Assembly: GCA_029204225.1 (NCBI GenBank)
Contig: CM055092.1
Span: forward strand, 67,776,810 to 67,840,809
DNA length: 64,000 nt
Origin: Diphasiastrum complanatum
Taxonomy: Eukaryota; Streptophyta; Lycopodiopsida; Lycopodiales; Lycopodiaceae
Direction of reading: 5' to 3'
Under the pieces are notes generated by a model. It was given only the letters and a program-made list of their open reading frames with translations, made no database searches and was not told the DNA's origin. Position 1 is the first letter of the stretch. Each line of letters starts with the position of its first letter. A program made the position numbers and the translations under genes. Positions 32,221-44,244 of the stretch are shown here, piece after piece.

Positions 32221-32590
32221 TGTGGAGAAACAAATATCCTAAGGGCGGTTACCAACTTTGTATAGATGCAAAACTGGAGTAAATGGCAGTTAAGGCATAA
32301 GATATTTTTCTCTCGACACTTGTAAATATATATACTAGCTGAATCAAGCTATGTAAGTGTTAATTGAAATTTTCTTCCAATTAGAGTTTATCTGTAGCCA
32401 GCGTTATCACGCTCAGCAAGTTGAAGTTATCACTTCAAGACATTGTACTCACTGTTGATATTAATCATAATGCAATTGTCTCACTTTTGCATCGTTCATT
32501 TGTGCATTCTGTATGAATTCTTCTATTTGAATATTTCTACTGCTAATTGTTGTGTTTCTGTTCTTACACGTCTACACTCAAATCCTTGAG
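32221..32590 (+). repeat. 5' LTR (partial) of plus-strand copia element G
   Basis: The right half (GTTATCACGCTCAGCAAG, GACATTGTACTCACTGTTGA) matches the last 170 bases of the window (63830-64000), where another copy of this LTR is cut off. A proline/cysteine-rich junction at 32590-32620 precedes the coding remnant. The left boundary is uncertain. Confidence 0.68.
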
Positions 32591-32624
32591 CTTCCACTGC
32601 CGCTCACGCCCGCTGTTTTACAAC

Positions 32625-33040
32625 AAAAATGGCAAGTGAGCAATTATGTTGATAAGTTTGATGATAACCAATATGAAGAAGATGAAGGTACAAGCTCACA
32701 CTTGTTAATTATAGCACTAATGATGAGTAAAGGACAATTGGTACATTGATAGTGGAGCATCCAAGCACATGACTTCAAGGAATGAGTGGTTTTTAGAACT
32801 TTAAGGACTTCACAATGGAGATGAAGTTGGTCAAGCAAATGGACAAGTGCTACATGTTATAGGATCAGGAGTCATTTCAGTAAAGCTTGCAAGTGGGAAG
32901 ATCAAGTAAACAAACAATGTGCAATATGTGCTTAGCTTAGCCAACAACTTATTGCTAGTTTGGACAATGGCAGATCGACAATTAAAGTCGAGTTTGATAG
33001 CAACAAGTGCCTTGTCAAGGACATCAAGGACCACTATAAA
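32625..33040 (+). pseudogene. Copia protease remnant (element G)
   Basis: After a short ATG-led stretch the plus strand carries the retropepsin motif WYIDSGASKHMTSRNEWF with the catalytic DSGA at 32748-32759, then pieces of the following region (VSLANNLLLVWTMAD-like, KDHYKVIARSEG-like). Most of gag, including the zinc knuckle, is missing between the LTR and here. The active-site triad itself is intact but the frame is broken by stops. Confidence 0.78.
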
Positions 33041-33044
33041 GTGA

Positions 33045-33900
33045 TTGCCAGGAGCGAGGGTCAATGAGAATTGGTTGTATAAATTGAATGCAATGTCATT
33101 TGATCATGCCATGGTAAGCATGGTCAATAGTCAAAGTGACCTTTGGCATCAAATATTTGGCCACATCAGTGCTCCAAGCCTACAAGCTTTGAAGAGGAAC
33201 AACTTGGTGATTGGTTTGCCAGATATTTCATTTAAAGTAAAAATTTGTGAAGGATGTATTATGGGCAAACAAAATAGGAAAATATTTTCCAAGAGTGGAG
33301 CGAGAAGAGCCAACGGGATCCTAGACCTTGTGCATGGTGGTCTATGTGGGTCATTACAGACAAAATCTCTCAATGGCTATTACTATTTCATCAAATTTAT
33401 TGATGATTATAGTATATGCATGTGGATTTACTTCATTAGCAAGAAATCTGATGCATTTGCAAAATTTAGAGAATTTAAGGCTTTGGTGGAAAAGCAAACA
33501 TGATGCTACATCAAGACATTGAGGTCCCATGGAGGTGGTAAATATTTTTCAGCAGAAATCATTGAGTGTCGTAGGGATCAAGGAATCAGGAGGTTATTCA
33601 CCACATCAAAATGGAGTTGTGGAATGCAATTATGGAAATGGCTAGGGCAATGCTAAAGAGCAAAGGCCTACCAAATACCTTTTGGGCAATAGCTTGCAGC
33701 ACAACTACTCATATCTTGAGCATATGTCCTACAAAGTCAATGGAAGTCATGATTGCTTGTGAAGGATTTACTAGAAAAAAACCCAATATTTCTCACTTGA
33801 GGGTATTTGGTTGTGATGCTTATGTGCATATCATTGATGAAAACAGAGAGAGACTTGATGTAAAGGCGATTAAGTGCATTTTTTTCTTGCCACTATGAAG
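33045..33900 (+). pseudogene. Copia integrase (element G)
   Basis: 33045-33503 is a 152-codon frame with the pre-integrase zinc finger SDLWHQIFGHISAPSLQALK, CEGCIMGKQNRKIF, then DLVHGGLCGSLQTKSLNGYY and YFIKFIDDYSICMWIYFISK, which includes the first catalytic aspartate (FIDDYS). A frameshift and stop follow; the second aspartate region survives as LRSHGGGKYFSAEI with histidine at the usual aspartate position. 33611-33898 continues with FWAIACSTTTHILSICPTKS, HLRVFGCDAYVHI and RLDVKAIKCIF. Inactive but clearly copia. Confidence 0.87.
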
Positions 33901-34860
33901 AGAAGGATAAGTCGTACAAGATGTATGAGAGGATGCATAAAAGCCCATTGTTTCCAGATATACAATTTTTTATGAGATGGGAAAGCATGAGCAAGATGGA
34001 GTGATTTACGATCCTTTGGATGGAGTGCATGGGAAAGTAAAGCATGAAGCTGACTCAGATGTGGAAGATTTAGGAGAAAAAAAAAAGAGTGAAGTTGAGG
34101 ATCCAAGGCGGTTACCCAAATGGTACTTGAAAGTTAAAGGATAGTCCCAAATCTAGCAAACAAGGAGAGCCCATGAGGTCTACAAGGGATCGAAAATCCT
34201 TTCCTATGGTAGAGATGAACCTAGCTTTGATGGGTACAGTGATCAAAGCTCAATAACCTAATTCATTTGAAGAAGCAAATGAGCACAAGGAATGGCGAAT
34301 AGCTATGGAGATAGAAAGGGAAGCCATAATGAGGAACATGACTTGGTTGAGCTATCTGATGGTAAGACACCTATCTCTTGCAAATGGATTTACATGGTCA
34401 AGTATGGAGCATATGGGCAACATAGCAAGTATAAAGCACAACTAGTTGCGAGAGGATTTGAGTAGCAGAAAGTATTGATTTTGAGAAAACCTTCACATTT
34501 GTAGATAAGATGGTCACCATATTTTCCAAATATTCATTTCTACTTTTTATGGTTAGAAGATCCAGCAGATGCATGTTAAATTTTCTTTTCTTGAATGAAT
34601 GATAGATGAGGAAGTGTACTTAGTACAAAATGTGAGAAAGTGGATGCTTATTTATATAGGTAGCTAGTGGGTAGTCTTATTTACTTGATCTCACACAACC
34701 TAATATTGCTTATTTTGTTGGTGTTGTAAGTCAATTTATGCAAGATCCTAGACAAGCACACTTGAATATTGCTTATTCTCAAGTACATCCATGGAACATT
34801 GACTTGCTGTAAAGGCCACTAGGGAAAACCCATCAACTAAGGATAGAGGAACACAATAGG
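33901..34860 (+). pseudogene. Copia RT/RNase H debris (element G)
   Basis: Heavily decayed plus-strand pol. Recognisable pieces are KRRLPKWYLK-like sequence, ELSDGKTPISCKWIYMVKYG and KYKAQLVARGFE (RT start, usual CKWV.K.K...KARLVA.GF), then much shorter hits such as VGSLIYLISHN. The YVDD catalytic motif is not visible. No purine tract or 3' LTR was found after 34860. Confidence 0.72.
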
Positions 34861-37800
34861 AAACATGTAGGAGCAAAACCACCCAACAGTCTGATCTTTC
34901 CATTTGAATAAGTATTTAGAGATGTAACAAATCTTCAAATGCTTACACATAGATATTAACTCAAAAAGATACATTGAGCTATAAATCATCCAAATAGATT
35001 GATCTTCTTCAAATAAAAGTTCATCACTTCATGTAATCCAAATTACATGAACCATTGGGTGAATTAATTCTTTATTTCTTAGATCAAGTCCAAAAGCTAA
35101 AGAAAATTTGTTTTTCTGATAGTCTAAAATCTGTCGACAGTTTATTGTAGATAATAGTGTTACTTATTACAAATATCCTTAGAATCTCCAAATATTCTAA
35201 AATACAACAGTTCAATCAATCATAATCTCTAGGAGATCCATCAAGTCTCAGACAATCATAACTCAATCTAGAGTACTGCAGTTACTCTAATGAGTTAATA
35301 GCCTCATTTCTAGCATCACATGCAAGAAATCGACAATCCATCTGAATCTCAATAGATGTCACCGTCTCCTATAAATCCATAGATGTAGATTGAACCCGTA
35401 CACGAACACATATAGACTACAATCTGTAGCATAATACAATTTACTAAAATAAGCCTGAACTCTTGATATGCAAAAGCAATTTACTTTATGACAAATGTCT
35501 GTGAGATCCAATAGGACTTTGAATTTTTGGACCATGGTATCTTTTCATTTAAAAAATATGCTTTTATTGTTTTCACCAAACTTAGCATAAAAAAAATTCA
35601 GTTCTTAGAAGAAATGAATTTGAAAAGATTTTGAGACTTAGTAGCAATATTGAAAATTTAAAATTTTTGCATTTTTATTAAATATGTTTAGAGCGTTTCT
35701 TTGCATAGAGAAATACATTGCAACGATACGAGAAATTGATAAGCGGTGTAGATTTGACATATAAATGTTTACAATATGATGTCGCTAATCGATATGGCAT
35801 ATTGAGTTGTGGTATCAAGCCGTATGGATCAACGATATCAATTGTTATAAATGTCAATGAAATTATATATGTGGAATTGATTTATACATGGTCGCATTTA
35901 GAATGATATGAGAAATTGATACTCAATATGGATTACTCATATCATTTTCTAAAAATGATACCGCAAATGATACGGCGTATCTAGTTGCAGTAACTTTTAA
36001 GTTAGATCTAGGTTGCCTTTCTAGATGGGACACGTAGAAGTAGCGTACATTATTATTTATCCCTGGTTATTGTTTGTTGTTATCGTTATTATACATCTAG
36101 ACAGTAACAAGCATGCCTTATGAGTCGTTTGTTGTTATCATTATTATACATATAGACAGTAATAAGCATGGCTTATGAACTCAGACACTACTAAGTATAT
36201 GACTTGTTTAGATGTTGTAAAGCTCATTTGGTAGATCTCTCGGACATAAATGCTCGTGGCTAGAAATTACTTGCACTTAATTTCGCCACCTGCATGTCTC
36301 TAACCCATATTTCCTACGAGCTGATTATCGAAGTTCTAAAGATGATTCGAGATAAATGCGTGCCGACAAAGATGGATTTTTTTGGAGGTTGAGTTCTAAT
36401 CCAAACCAATTTTGCAATAGAGATTTACCAATGAATAATGATCTATTATGCTGGAAAAGATTTGAATGTACTTCCATTCTTTTGGTTTAGTCTGCTTAAA
36501 ACGAGTTAAATGCTGACAACTTTCGACAGGTGGCCTATTATTAACACAAAGCCTTCCAACTGTAACTCTGAAACGCAATCACATATACAGCAAAACTGTT
36601 GAAAGAAGGAACCGAAAAAATAATATCCTCAAGAAAGAAATGACCTCGATGCTAGTCAACTTGAAACTCTGGTTTGCTGTTATTCTTCTGCGCACATAGC
36701 ACTATAGTCGCCAGAAATAAAAAATAAAATGGAAATATCTGGATCTGTCCTCCATCCATCCAATGATTGCATTACTTCTCAAACAATACACTTGTTTGAG
36801 TTCCTTAAGATCGAGAACACGAAGACAAATAGTTTTCTTCTTGCAAACTCTCGACAATGGTGTATAGCTCTCTACTAACAATCGTTTCTTTTTTCTGTAA
36901 CATGGTTTTTACCGATATATATTAGTATTTGATGCAGGAACTTCTAGGTGCGAGCTCGACCAAGCTCACTTTGATGATTAATCCGCCCTCTTGTGAGAAG
37001 TGAAATTTCAGATATATCCATGCTCATAAGACATATCAGCAGAGACATATCAGCAGGTGCTCAATGTAAAGTTGAACGGATGCAGCTATATGTGCTCAAT
37101 CAGAAGCAAGATGTGGAGTTCCAAGGCAGGTGCGGACGAGCTTTGATTAGGGAGTGCACCACATGCACTCCCTGCACCATGTCATGCACCATGTCAGGGA
37201 GCCTCACCATTGCATTCATTAAACAGATTTTTTTTTAAGCCGCAGATGCACTCGTAACATGGTGCACATGGTGCAGGGTGGAGAGTCCGCTCTGCACTTT
37301 CTAAGTAGGCGCGTGCGGAGGTAAGAGGAAGTAATCGGGTGGCAAGCAGGTGGCAGGCGGCATTCAGAATTGAGACATTCGATAATCCTGGGTCGTACAG
37401 CTCCTATTCAAGTTGTAGGCCCAGAGGCACAGGCAACTCAAGTAGTGGTACTGATGCCGAACGAGTAGTGGGCTAGTGGCAGGTGACCCGTCGCGGGTAG
37501 TAACATTAGTACACCCTATTAGAGTTGTAGGGTCGGATGCGTTCTGTGTAATAGGCTTGGGACCTCGACTACGGGGCGGAGATAGATTTTGGCAACTCAA
37601 GTAGTAGCTAGTGAGGGAATGGCAGCCCTCAAAATGTTGCTTGCCATAGGTAAAGAAGTTATTTTTTCAAAAGCAACACAAAACCTTTAAATCTAAGGTT
37701 ATTGGCCTTTAATTGAGGCGATCAAATATCACAAGAGGGCTTCCCTTGGAATTTGAATGTGTTATAAACTCTTTACACTATGGCATATATACCAAGGTGT

Positions 37801-38321
37801 TTTTTACTTCTTCCAAGTTGGATTTTTGAATTTACTATTAATGTACAAATTATTCAAAATGTGTGTCACCAACATCTAGTTTTAATATGGTTGTTTATTA
37901 AACACAATAATCAAAACTTACTCCATCTATATATTATCACCATAAACATGCATCTATTTGTAATTAGTATCTATGTTACAATGACTTAAGATACAAATGT
38001 ATAATTTTTGTTAAAAAGAGTAAGTAATTTACACAAAAAGGGCATTTCGATTGAGGATTTGGAATAATCCTTGTTGTGGATATTTGGCGCTCTAATGATC
38101 AAATTTATTACTTACACCTGAATATTCCTATCAAGACCATCTTTAATGGGCCCAAACACTCCATCTATGACATGTGCATGGTGTTTGACAACTATGTGCA
38201 TGTTGAAAAAGATCATTAGTAACTTTAGCATGAGTTTAATAATGTACAAGAGTTTGCACGACATATATACATGCATTTGGTTGGCTATAAGTTACCTACA
38301 AAAACTCTTCATCCAATTCTT
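34861..38321. other. No recognised gene; minor repeats
   Basis: AT-rich spacer. It holds a tandem duplication (36072-36178), repeated GAGAAATTGATA blocks near 35727 and 35909, an imperfect inverted repeat around GGTGCA/TGCACC (37160-37280) and a repeated AGACATATCAGCAG near 37030. No open frame over 90 codons and no TE protein motif. Confidence 0.5.
36072..36178. repeat. Tandem duplication, 52-bp unit, 55-bp period
   Basis: GTTTGTTGTTATCRTTATTA followed by TACATMTAGACAGTAAYAAGC occurs at 36072 and 36127 with about four differences. Confidence 0.9.
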
Positions 38322-38342
38322 AAACACAACTACACATATGTG

Positions 38343-38815
38343 TGTTTTGCCACGCGATGCTGCCACGCGAACCGGATACTTAGCCGAAATTTTGACATTT
38401 TTCTTATACGTGGCACTGCCACGCGTGGCATATCCACGCCAAAACTTTTTCGAGGACCCTGCAGGTGAAATCCAAGCTGGAGGTGGGGTCCGACAATACA
38501 ATTTTAATTCTGTGTGGCACTGCCACGCGTGGCACTGCCACGCAAATTTTTTTAAACTCAAAACTTAAAATATGAGCGCCAAGATATGCCGGTGTGGCAT
38601 AGCCACGCGTGGAAGTGCCACATACGGTTGTTATTTAATCAATTGTCATCTAACATGATTCTTTTGGGATTTGCCACACGTGGCACTGCCACGCGTGGCA
38701 AATCTCCAGAGAAAATTCATGAGCGATGGCTTTTTTTATTGCCACGCGTGGCAATATCAAAACACAATACTTAAAGAAATTTTGCTTTGGAAATTTGCCA
38801 CGCATGGCAGAAGTA
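38343..38815. repeat. Left subterminal palindrome array
   Basis: About a dozen occurrences of TGCCACGCGTGGCA or close variants, often doubled as GTGGCACTGCCACGCGTGGCA-type units (e.g. about 38409, 38513, 38598, 38669, 38740 and 38797), in both orientations. In En/Spm such subterminal repeats are bound by the accessory protein TNPA. Confidence 0.88.
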
Positions 38816-39465
38816 GTTTGTTGTAAATTTGTTTTTTTAACTATTATGAGTAATATGTTAATAAACAACAACTTTATGATTAATTTAAAAGCAAATAAGA
38901 TTTGTTTTAGATTTTGAATAAGTGTGTACTTATAATAAAATGTGGACTGAAAATTAGATGATCATTATCTCAAATCATTATGCTTCGACGAATTGAAGTT
39001 ATTATCAGTTGAATATTACATGCTATCTTATGTATTTATGGACATTATGATGTGTTTCTATATTGAGAAAATTCTATAATCAAAATTTGACATTAATTTC
39101 AATATGGTATTAATGGGTAAAAATATAAGCGTGACCTTAATATGCATTTGAAAGGATGCTAAGTACCTTACAATTGAGAGCCATGTGGTAGCTTGTTAAG
39201 CTAATTTGTTGATAAAAATATTGCAATGTTATACACCTATGTGTGTTTGCAAAGATCAATGAATAGTCGAACAATATTGTGGCAAAGTGTATTATTATCT
39301 CAAATAAGATGTTTTTTAATTATAATATACAAATAATCAACACATATATCTTTTAATTAGTTCACACATCTATTAATATTGATAAATTTTCTAATTCTAA
39401 GTGATTACGAGATGCGTTTGATATGAAACTTTAGAAATGCAACATCGTAGAAAGATATAATAATT

Positions 39466-39800
39466 TTAATTTGAAAACAATATATATTGACCACAATGGA
39501 TCATTTTATGACAAAATAATTTGTGACATGTACAAACTTTATTCATCATCACAAGATTCAAATTCATCAGCCAATACATCTTGCAACTCATCTCCACTAA
39601 GATGATTTTCATCATCACTATCAAAATCAAAACCTCTCTCAATATTGTCCTCATGCAAAGAATCATTGTTGTCCTCTTCATCATCTGAGTCGTCGAATTA
39701 TATGAATTAGTTCTCGGGTTTTCAATATTTATAAAACTCAAAGATATATGTACATCTTCATCAGATATACTTGTGTTGTCCAAATTTAGATCTTCCATTT
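39466..39800 (-). pseudogene. TNP2 C-terminal acidic tail (CACTA element 2)
   Basis: The minus strand from 39798 reads MEDLNLDNTSISDEDVHISL; the usual acidic tail of TNP2 proteins follows in shifted frames rich in aspartate and glutamate (GAT/GAA-rich DNA at 39540-39700). It follows the DUF4216 block at 39876-40226. Assignment rests mainly on position and composition. Confidence 0.5.
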
Positions 39801-39875
39801 CATTCTCAACATATGCATTTTCGAATACATGTCTTAAACGTGGCTTAATTTGAACAACATACCACCAATCTTTGT

Positions 39876-40860
39876 TTAGTCAATCTGGTTGAAAAATACC
39901 TGCACATTTAGCAATGTTAGGATTAGATATTTGTTATGCTCACATTTTGATTCACAATAAATAGATGTAATGAAAAAGTAGTGTAGATGATTAATATAAT
40001 ATTGATCACAATTGACAAAAAGAAAAAATGTGAAATTCATGCACACTTGTTCACAATGATGAGGCAACACCAATGTGTCTGAAAAGTCCATGCTTAATGT
40101 CTTGGTTGAATCGATAGCAAAATATCCATGACGATCTTTTTTTACAGTTGCATTTGATCCTCTATAGTTCATTTTGAACCATTTCACGTCAAACAACAAA
40201 TATTTACCCATTTCACCAAAACACACCTCATATATGGTTGTATGGTTCCTATATACTCAAGCTCTCCAGAAATTAGACTTTGATCTCGACTCCGACTTTC
40301 TTGATGTCATCACACCACAATCATAAGTTCGTCGCTTCATATCAATTGATTCAATGCGATGATGACGACCATATGCCCACATTGCACTATACTTTTTATA
40401 CTGTTCACTTAAAAAAAATAGAGTTATAGACAAACCTTCCAATCACATCCTCTTGCAAATTCTCATTCTGTGTCAGATATAAGTTGTCCCTTTGATCTTG
40501 CTTGTTGGAGTGTATCAATCATCCAGTCTATAGTGCATTGGTTGGGCAATGGCTCAAGATCATGTGAAGGTGTAGCCTATTGCGTCGGTGTCGATTTCTA
40601 GCCAATACTCTTTTTTTTTCTTCTTCATAAAATTCCAACCATTTATCCATTACTCCTGAATAATATAGCATGAAGGTTGAATTTTTTTCTCTCAAAATAG
40701 GTGTCATTTTTTTAAAACTACCCATACCTTGAGGTTTTTCACCTTTCACCTCATTGCTTTCCTCATCATGCCATAATCGTGGAGCAGATGGATCCATTTG
40801 AAACAAAACTTTGGTAACATAAAATAGAGATTCTTGCACTAACCATCATTTTTCACACAT
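39876..40860 (-). pseudogene. TNP2 transposase, truncated (DUF4218 end to DUF4216)
   Basis: C-terminal third of a CACTA transposase on the minus strand. It begins abruptly with WLVQESLFYVTKVLFQMDPS (about 40855), then APRLWHDEESNEVKGEKPQG and NSTFMLYYSGVMDKWLEFYE (40528-40839), CTIDWMIDTLQQARSKG, a stop, then KYSAMWAYGRHHRIESIDMK and CGVMTS (40257-40442), then KYLLFDVKWFKMNYRG, GYFAIDSTKTLSMDFSDTLV and LPHHCEQV (39876-40226, DUF4216-like). The blocks and order equal those in the TNP2 pseudogene at 22490-24475. All upstream domains, including the catalytic region, are absent, so it cannot supply transposase. Confidence 0.87.
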
Positions 40861-40981
40861 TTAAAAGTTTGCTTTTCTTTTTCACTCTCTCACACATCAC
40901 ACACACACACACATTTTCATTTTTCACATTTGATATCTTTCCAAGTTCTTCTCACAATTTCATATCTTTCTCTCAATAGTC
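40861..40981. promoter_or_regulatory. Intergenic strip before accessory transposase gene
   Basis: 120 bp between the truncated TNP2 and the divergent gene starting at 40982. It contains a short (AC)n run and TTCTC-rich DNA just before the ATG, consistent with a 5' UTR. No clear TATA box was seen. Confidence 0.35.
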
Positions 40982-42122
40982 ATGTCTACTAGCGGTAGCA
41001 AAGCATCAAGGAGGAGGCCAAGATCCTCTTCCAATGGAAGAGGACAAGCCTCCAGATCGGATTCTAATCGAGTGCGAGATTTTTACTCTATGTTATCTCT
41101 CGAGGAAAGGAAAACGATGAAAGCCCTTTGTCTTTTCGAAGGAGAATCCGATCAACAAGATCGTGAATTCATTTCAACGGAGATGTCGTTGGAAGAATCC
41201 ACGAATATTTTCTATGACCTTGATGAGGACGGTTCCATCATCATGGACATTAGGGGTAAGGTCATCATCATTAGATTGCACGACCTTACTCTTAAATACT
41301 TTGGTCACAATTTGTTTAACCCTTGGGAGCAACAAGGCCAAGGGGACAAAGACAAGATACTTGATATATTGTACTGTGAGTTTCCACAACCAAATCAATT
41401 TAATGACAAATGGGCGAAGACGAGTATGTGTACACATATTCGTCATAAGCACCAATCATTAAGACGATTATGTAGTAAAGGCAAGAAGAGGCCAGGATGG
41501 GCATCTAAAAATGATTGGGGAAAAGTCGTTTATGAATCCAAGCATCCTAATCCCGATCGCTTTAAGCAACAAAGAGAGGCAACAAAATCAAGGCTTAATC
41601 TTTTAGGCCAATCTCACATTGGATCGGGAGGCAAGGCCAATATGCATGCCCAATTTGTAAGTAATTCTCTTTTAGCTAATTGGGTTTCATATGTTTATTG
41701 TTTACCAATAATTTTTTGCTCTTTTTCTAATCATCGATTTGTGTTGATGTAGGTTGAAGACTATGAGCGTAAGTATACAAATGCCGAGTACAATATTGGA
41801 TATCACCAAGGCTATAGTACCTTGGTTGATTATCTTGCAGCATAAGGCGTACATCCAAGGAAAACTTTTGTTACATAATTTGCATTTCTCATATTTTTGA
41901 TACACAATTTGTATTTCATTTCATTTTTATGACATGTGTTTGGCTAATAATTATTAATTTGTTTTGTGAATGTGTATGTAGAGGGCATCCGCTTCCTTCG
42001 TGGAAGAAAGTACGGGAGGAAACCAAGGAGAAGAAGGGAATGAAGATGAAGGGGACGAAGGCAAAGACGAAAGACAAGATTCGGCTTTGGACAACGATGA
42101 GGGAGAAGATAGTGAAGACTAA
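40982..42122 (+). CDS. Accessory transposase-like protein (Transposase_24/TNPA type)
   Basis: The least damaged gene of this element. Exon 1 (40982-41656, 225 codons) starts at an ATG with a serine/arginine-rich basic N-terminus (SGSKASRRRPRSSSNGRGQA), then an acidic region, then KWAKTSMCTHIRHKHQSLRR, KRPGWASKNDWGKVVYESKH and GSGGKANMHAQF. The W...V, R...N and GS(G)K order resembles the plant Ptta/En/Spm Transposase_24 family, which partners the TNP2 enzyme and binds subterminal repeats. A 96-bp GT-AG intron (41657-41752, phase 0) leads to exon 2 (VEDYERKYTNAEYNIGYHQG), which reaches a TAA at 41843-41845. A further acidic stretch (41982-42122, preceded by an AG acceptor, ending GEDSED) may be a last exon. 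Exon 1 has no stop or frameshift. Whether exon 3 belongs is uncertain. Confidence 0.7.
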
Positions 42123-42129
42123 GAAGCCT

Positions 42130-43245
42130 ACTATTACTTCTTAGATTTGATGTATTTTTAGTATTTGCAAAAGTAGAAAAAAAGGGTATTAGTATCAATG
42201 CTCTTTTCATAAATTAGATGCGAATATGTACACTTTTTTGAATTATGAATATAAACTTTTGTATTTGATCGTCTCTATCTCATTATGTATGGAATGATTG
42301 TGAACTGCAAAATAGGATGATTAATGAGTTAATTAATCCTAATTAGCAAACATGTTTAGGCAAGGAAGAGGCCCTTTTTGAGTTCAAAAAGGGCCCTAAT
42401 GGGGCTTTAAAAAGGAGATAATTTTGTATTGGCTTCTATCACACATTTGTCTTATGTTGGCCAAGTTATTAAGCTTGCCAGCTTTTATTGAATTAAAATC
42501 TGAATCATGGTGGCAGATGTCTCCATACATCTTGACCTATGATTTGGATTCTAGAGGTTGTCTGAGGCTACCCTCTCACAATTCTAAGGATCTGCATGCT
42601 ATATGGGTAGTTCTAAGGCCTAAGGGACATTGATATTGAGTGTGGCATACATGGTGGGATATTGTGAATGCCTTGTCTTGGAATGAGAGTTCTTAGTGTT
42701 GGAGTTTAATCTTACTCATACTCACACCTAAATACATCTTTTGAGCACTCTTGTACAATGTAAATATCCACTCTCTACAATAGTCTTATTCTTATGATAA
42801 GGGATGATGATATGATAATAGAGTCAAAAGTAGTAAGTTCATCTTGTATAAATTTGTTGTAAATATATACAAACAATCAAAAACAAACAAAAATATCAAT
42901 TTAAGATGATAAAAACATACTTCATCTATTGTTTGGATGATCTTTAATTCCTTCTAAGATGCATCTCTTTTTTTCTCTATAAAAGCAAACAATAAAAACC
43001 AAATTATTGTTAGAATACAAATCAAATAATCATTGTTAGATTACGAATCAATCAACAAAATGATAATTGTTAGAATACAAATCAAAGAATTATTGTTAAA
43101 TAAAAATTATTAATCATTGTTACATCAATCTCGCCATGTTGAAGATACTATGAAAATGCACTTTATGACTCAAATGTAATCTACCAAAATTTAGAATGCA
43201 TAATATACCTCATGAATAAACAATGAAAAACTAACAAACAAAACT
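42130..43245. other. Internal spacer of CACTA element 2
   Basis: No gene recognised. Near 43010-43110 three units of ATTGTTAGAATACAAATCA type repeat at about 30-60 bp spacing. Confidence 0.5.
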
Positions 43246-43252
43246 ATCTCAC

Positions 43253-43428
<176 letters not shown>

Positions 43429-43582
43429 AGCTTTTCTTCAAAATTCAAAATGCCTAACATACCTTATGCATTTGCTTGGATTGTCTCCTTTCCTTCAAAA
43501 TTGCATAGCTTTTTTCTACAAATGGCAACAATGAACAATCATTCACTAACCAACCAATAAACAAATCAATAAACAATGACAA

Positions 43583-43705
<123 letters not shown>

Positions 43706-43802
43706 CAAAGCTTTTCTTTCAAAAGCACGAAATCTATTTGCAAAAGCAGTCGAGGCCCCCACCTTTTCCATTTCGCGGGTTTTTTTTTGGTTAAAATATT
43801 TT

Positions 43803-44178
43803 TGCGTGGCAGTGCCACACCCTAGAAAAAATTCCAAAAAACTTGCCATGGCGTGGCAAGTTTGAGCTTGCTGGAAAAATTTGCCACGCGTGGCATTGCC
43901 ACACATAGCAAACATTAAAAAAAAAAATTAAAGCATTTTGCCACGCGTGGCAAACTTTAGCATTCTGGAAAAAAAAAATGCCACGCGCGGCAAATTTCCA
44001 AAATTTTAAGCATGGCATGCCACGCGGATTTAAAATTTGAATTGCTCTGAGCCCCCCCCCCCCCCCCCCCCCCAAATCTGTTTGGAGGAAGCACCGACGA
44101 CGGAAAACTTTGACGGCATGGCAATGCCATGCATGGTAGTGCCACGCGTTCATTGCCACAGACATTGCCACGCAAGGG
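43803..44178. repeat. Right subterminal palindrome array, with C22 run
   Basis: Eight or more TGCCACGCGTGGCA-type motifs (about 43804, 43846, 43880, 43940, 43979, 44018, 44116 and 44163) with variants GGCAATGCCATGCATGG and TGCCACGCGCGGCA. A run of 22 C occupies 44052-44073. It mirrors the left array. Confidence 0.88.
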
Positions 44179-44244
44179 CCGTCAGGTCAAATCTGGTCCC
44201 CATCTTATGTGCGTGGTAATGGGCCTATATTTGTAGTTGTGAAA

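Noticed and set aside
32552-32749. Intact gag start of copia element G
   Set aside because: The ATG-led frame is only a few codons in the right phase before stops; most of gag is deleted.
37364-37600. Possible organellar or RNA-gene insertion because of higher GC content
   Set aside because: No tRNA, rRNA or plastid gene motif could be recognised.
38343-38815. A CRISPR-like array (regularly spaced short palindromic repeats)
   Set aside because: Repeats vary in sequence, spacing and orientation, spacers are irregular, and the context is a plant DNA transposon.
38146-38870. Open frames of up to 140 codons rich in Ala, Val, His, Cys and Trp
   Set aside because: They arise from the TGCCACGCGTGGCA palindrome array, and the opposite strand is equally open; same at 43791-44219.
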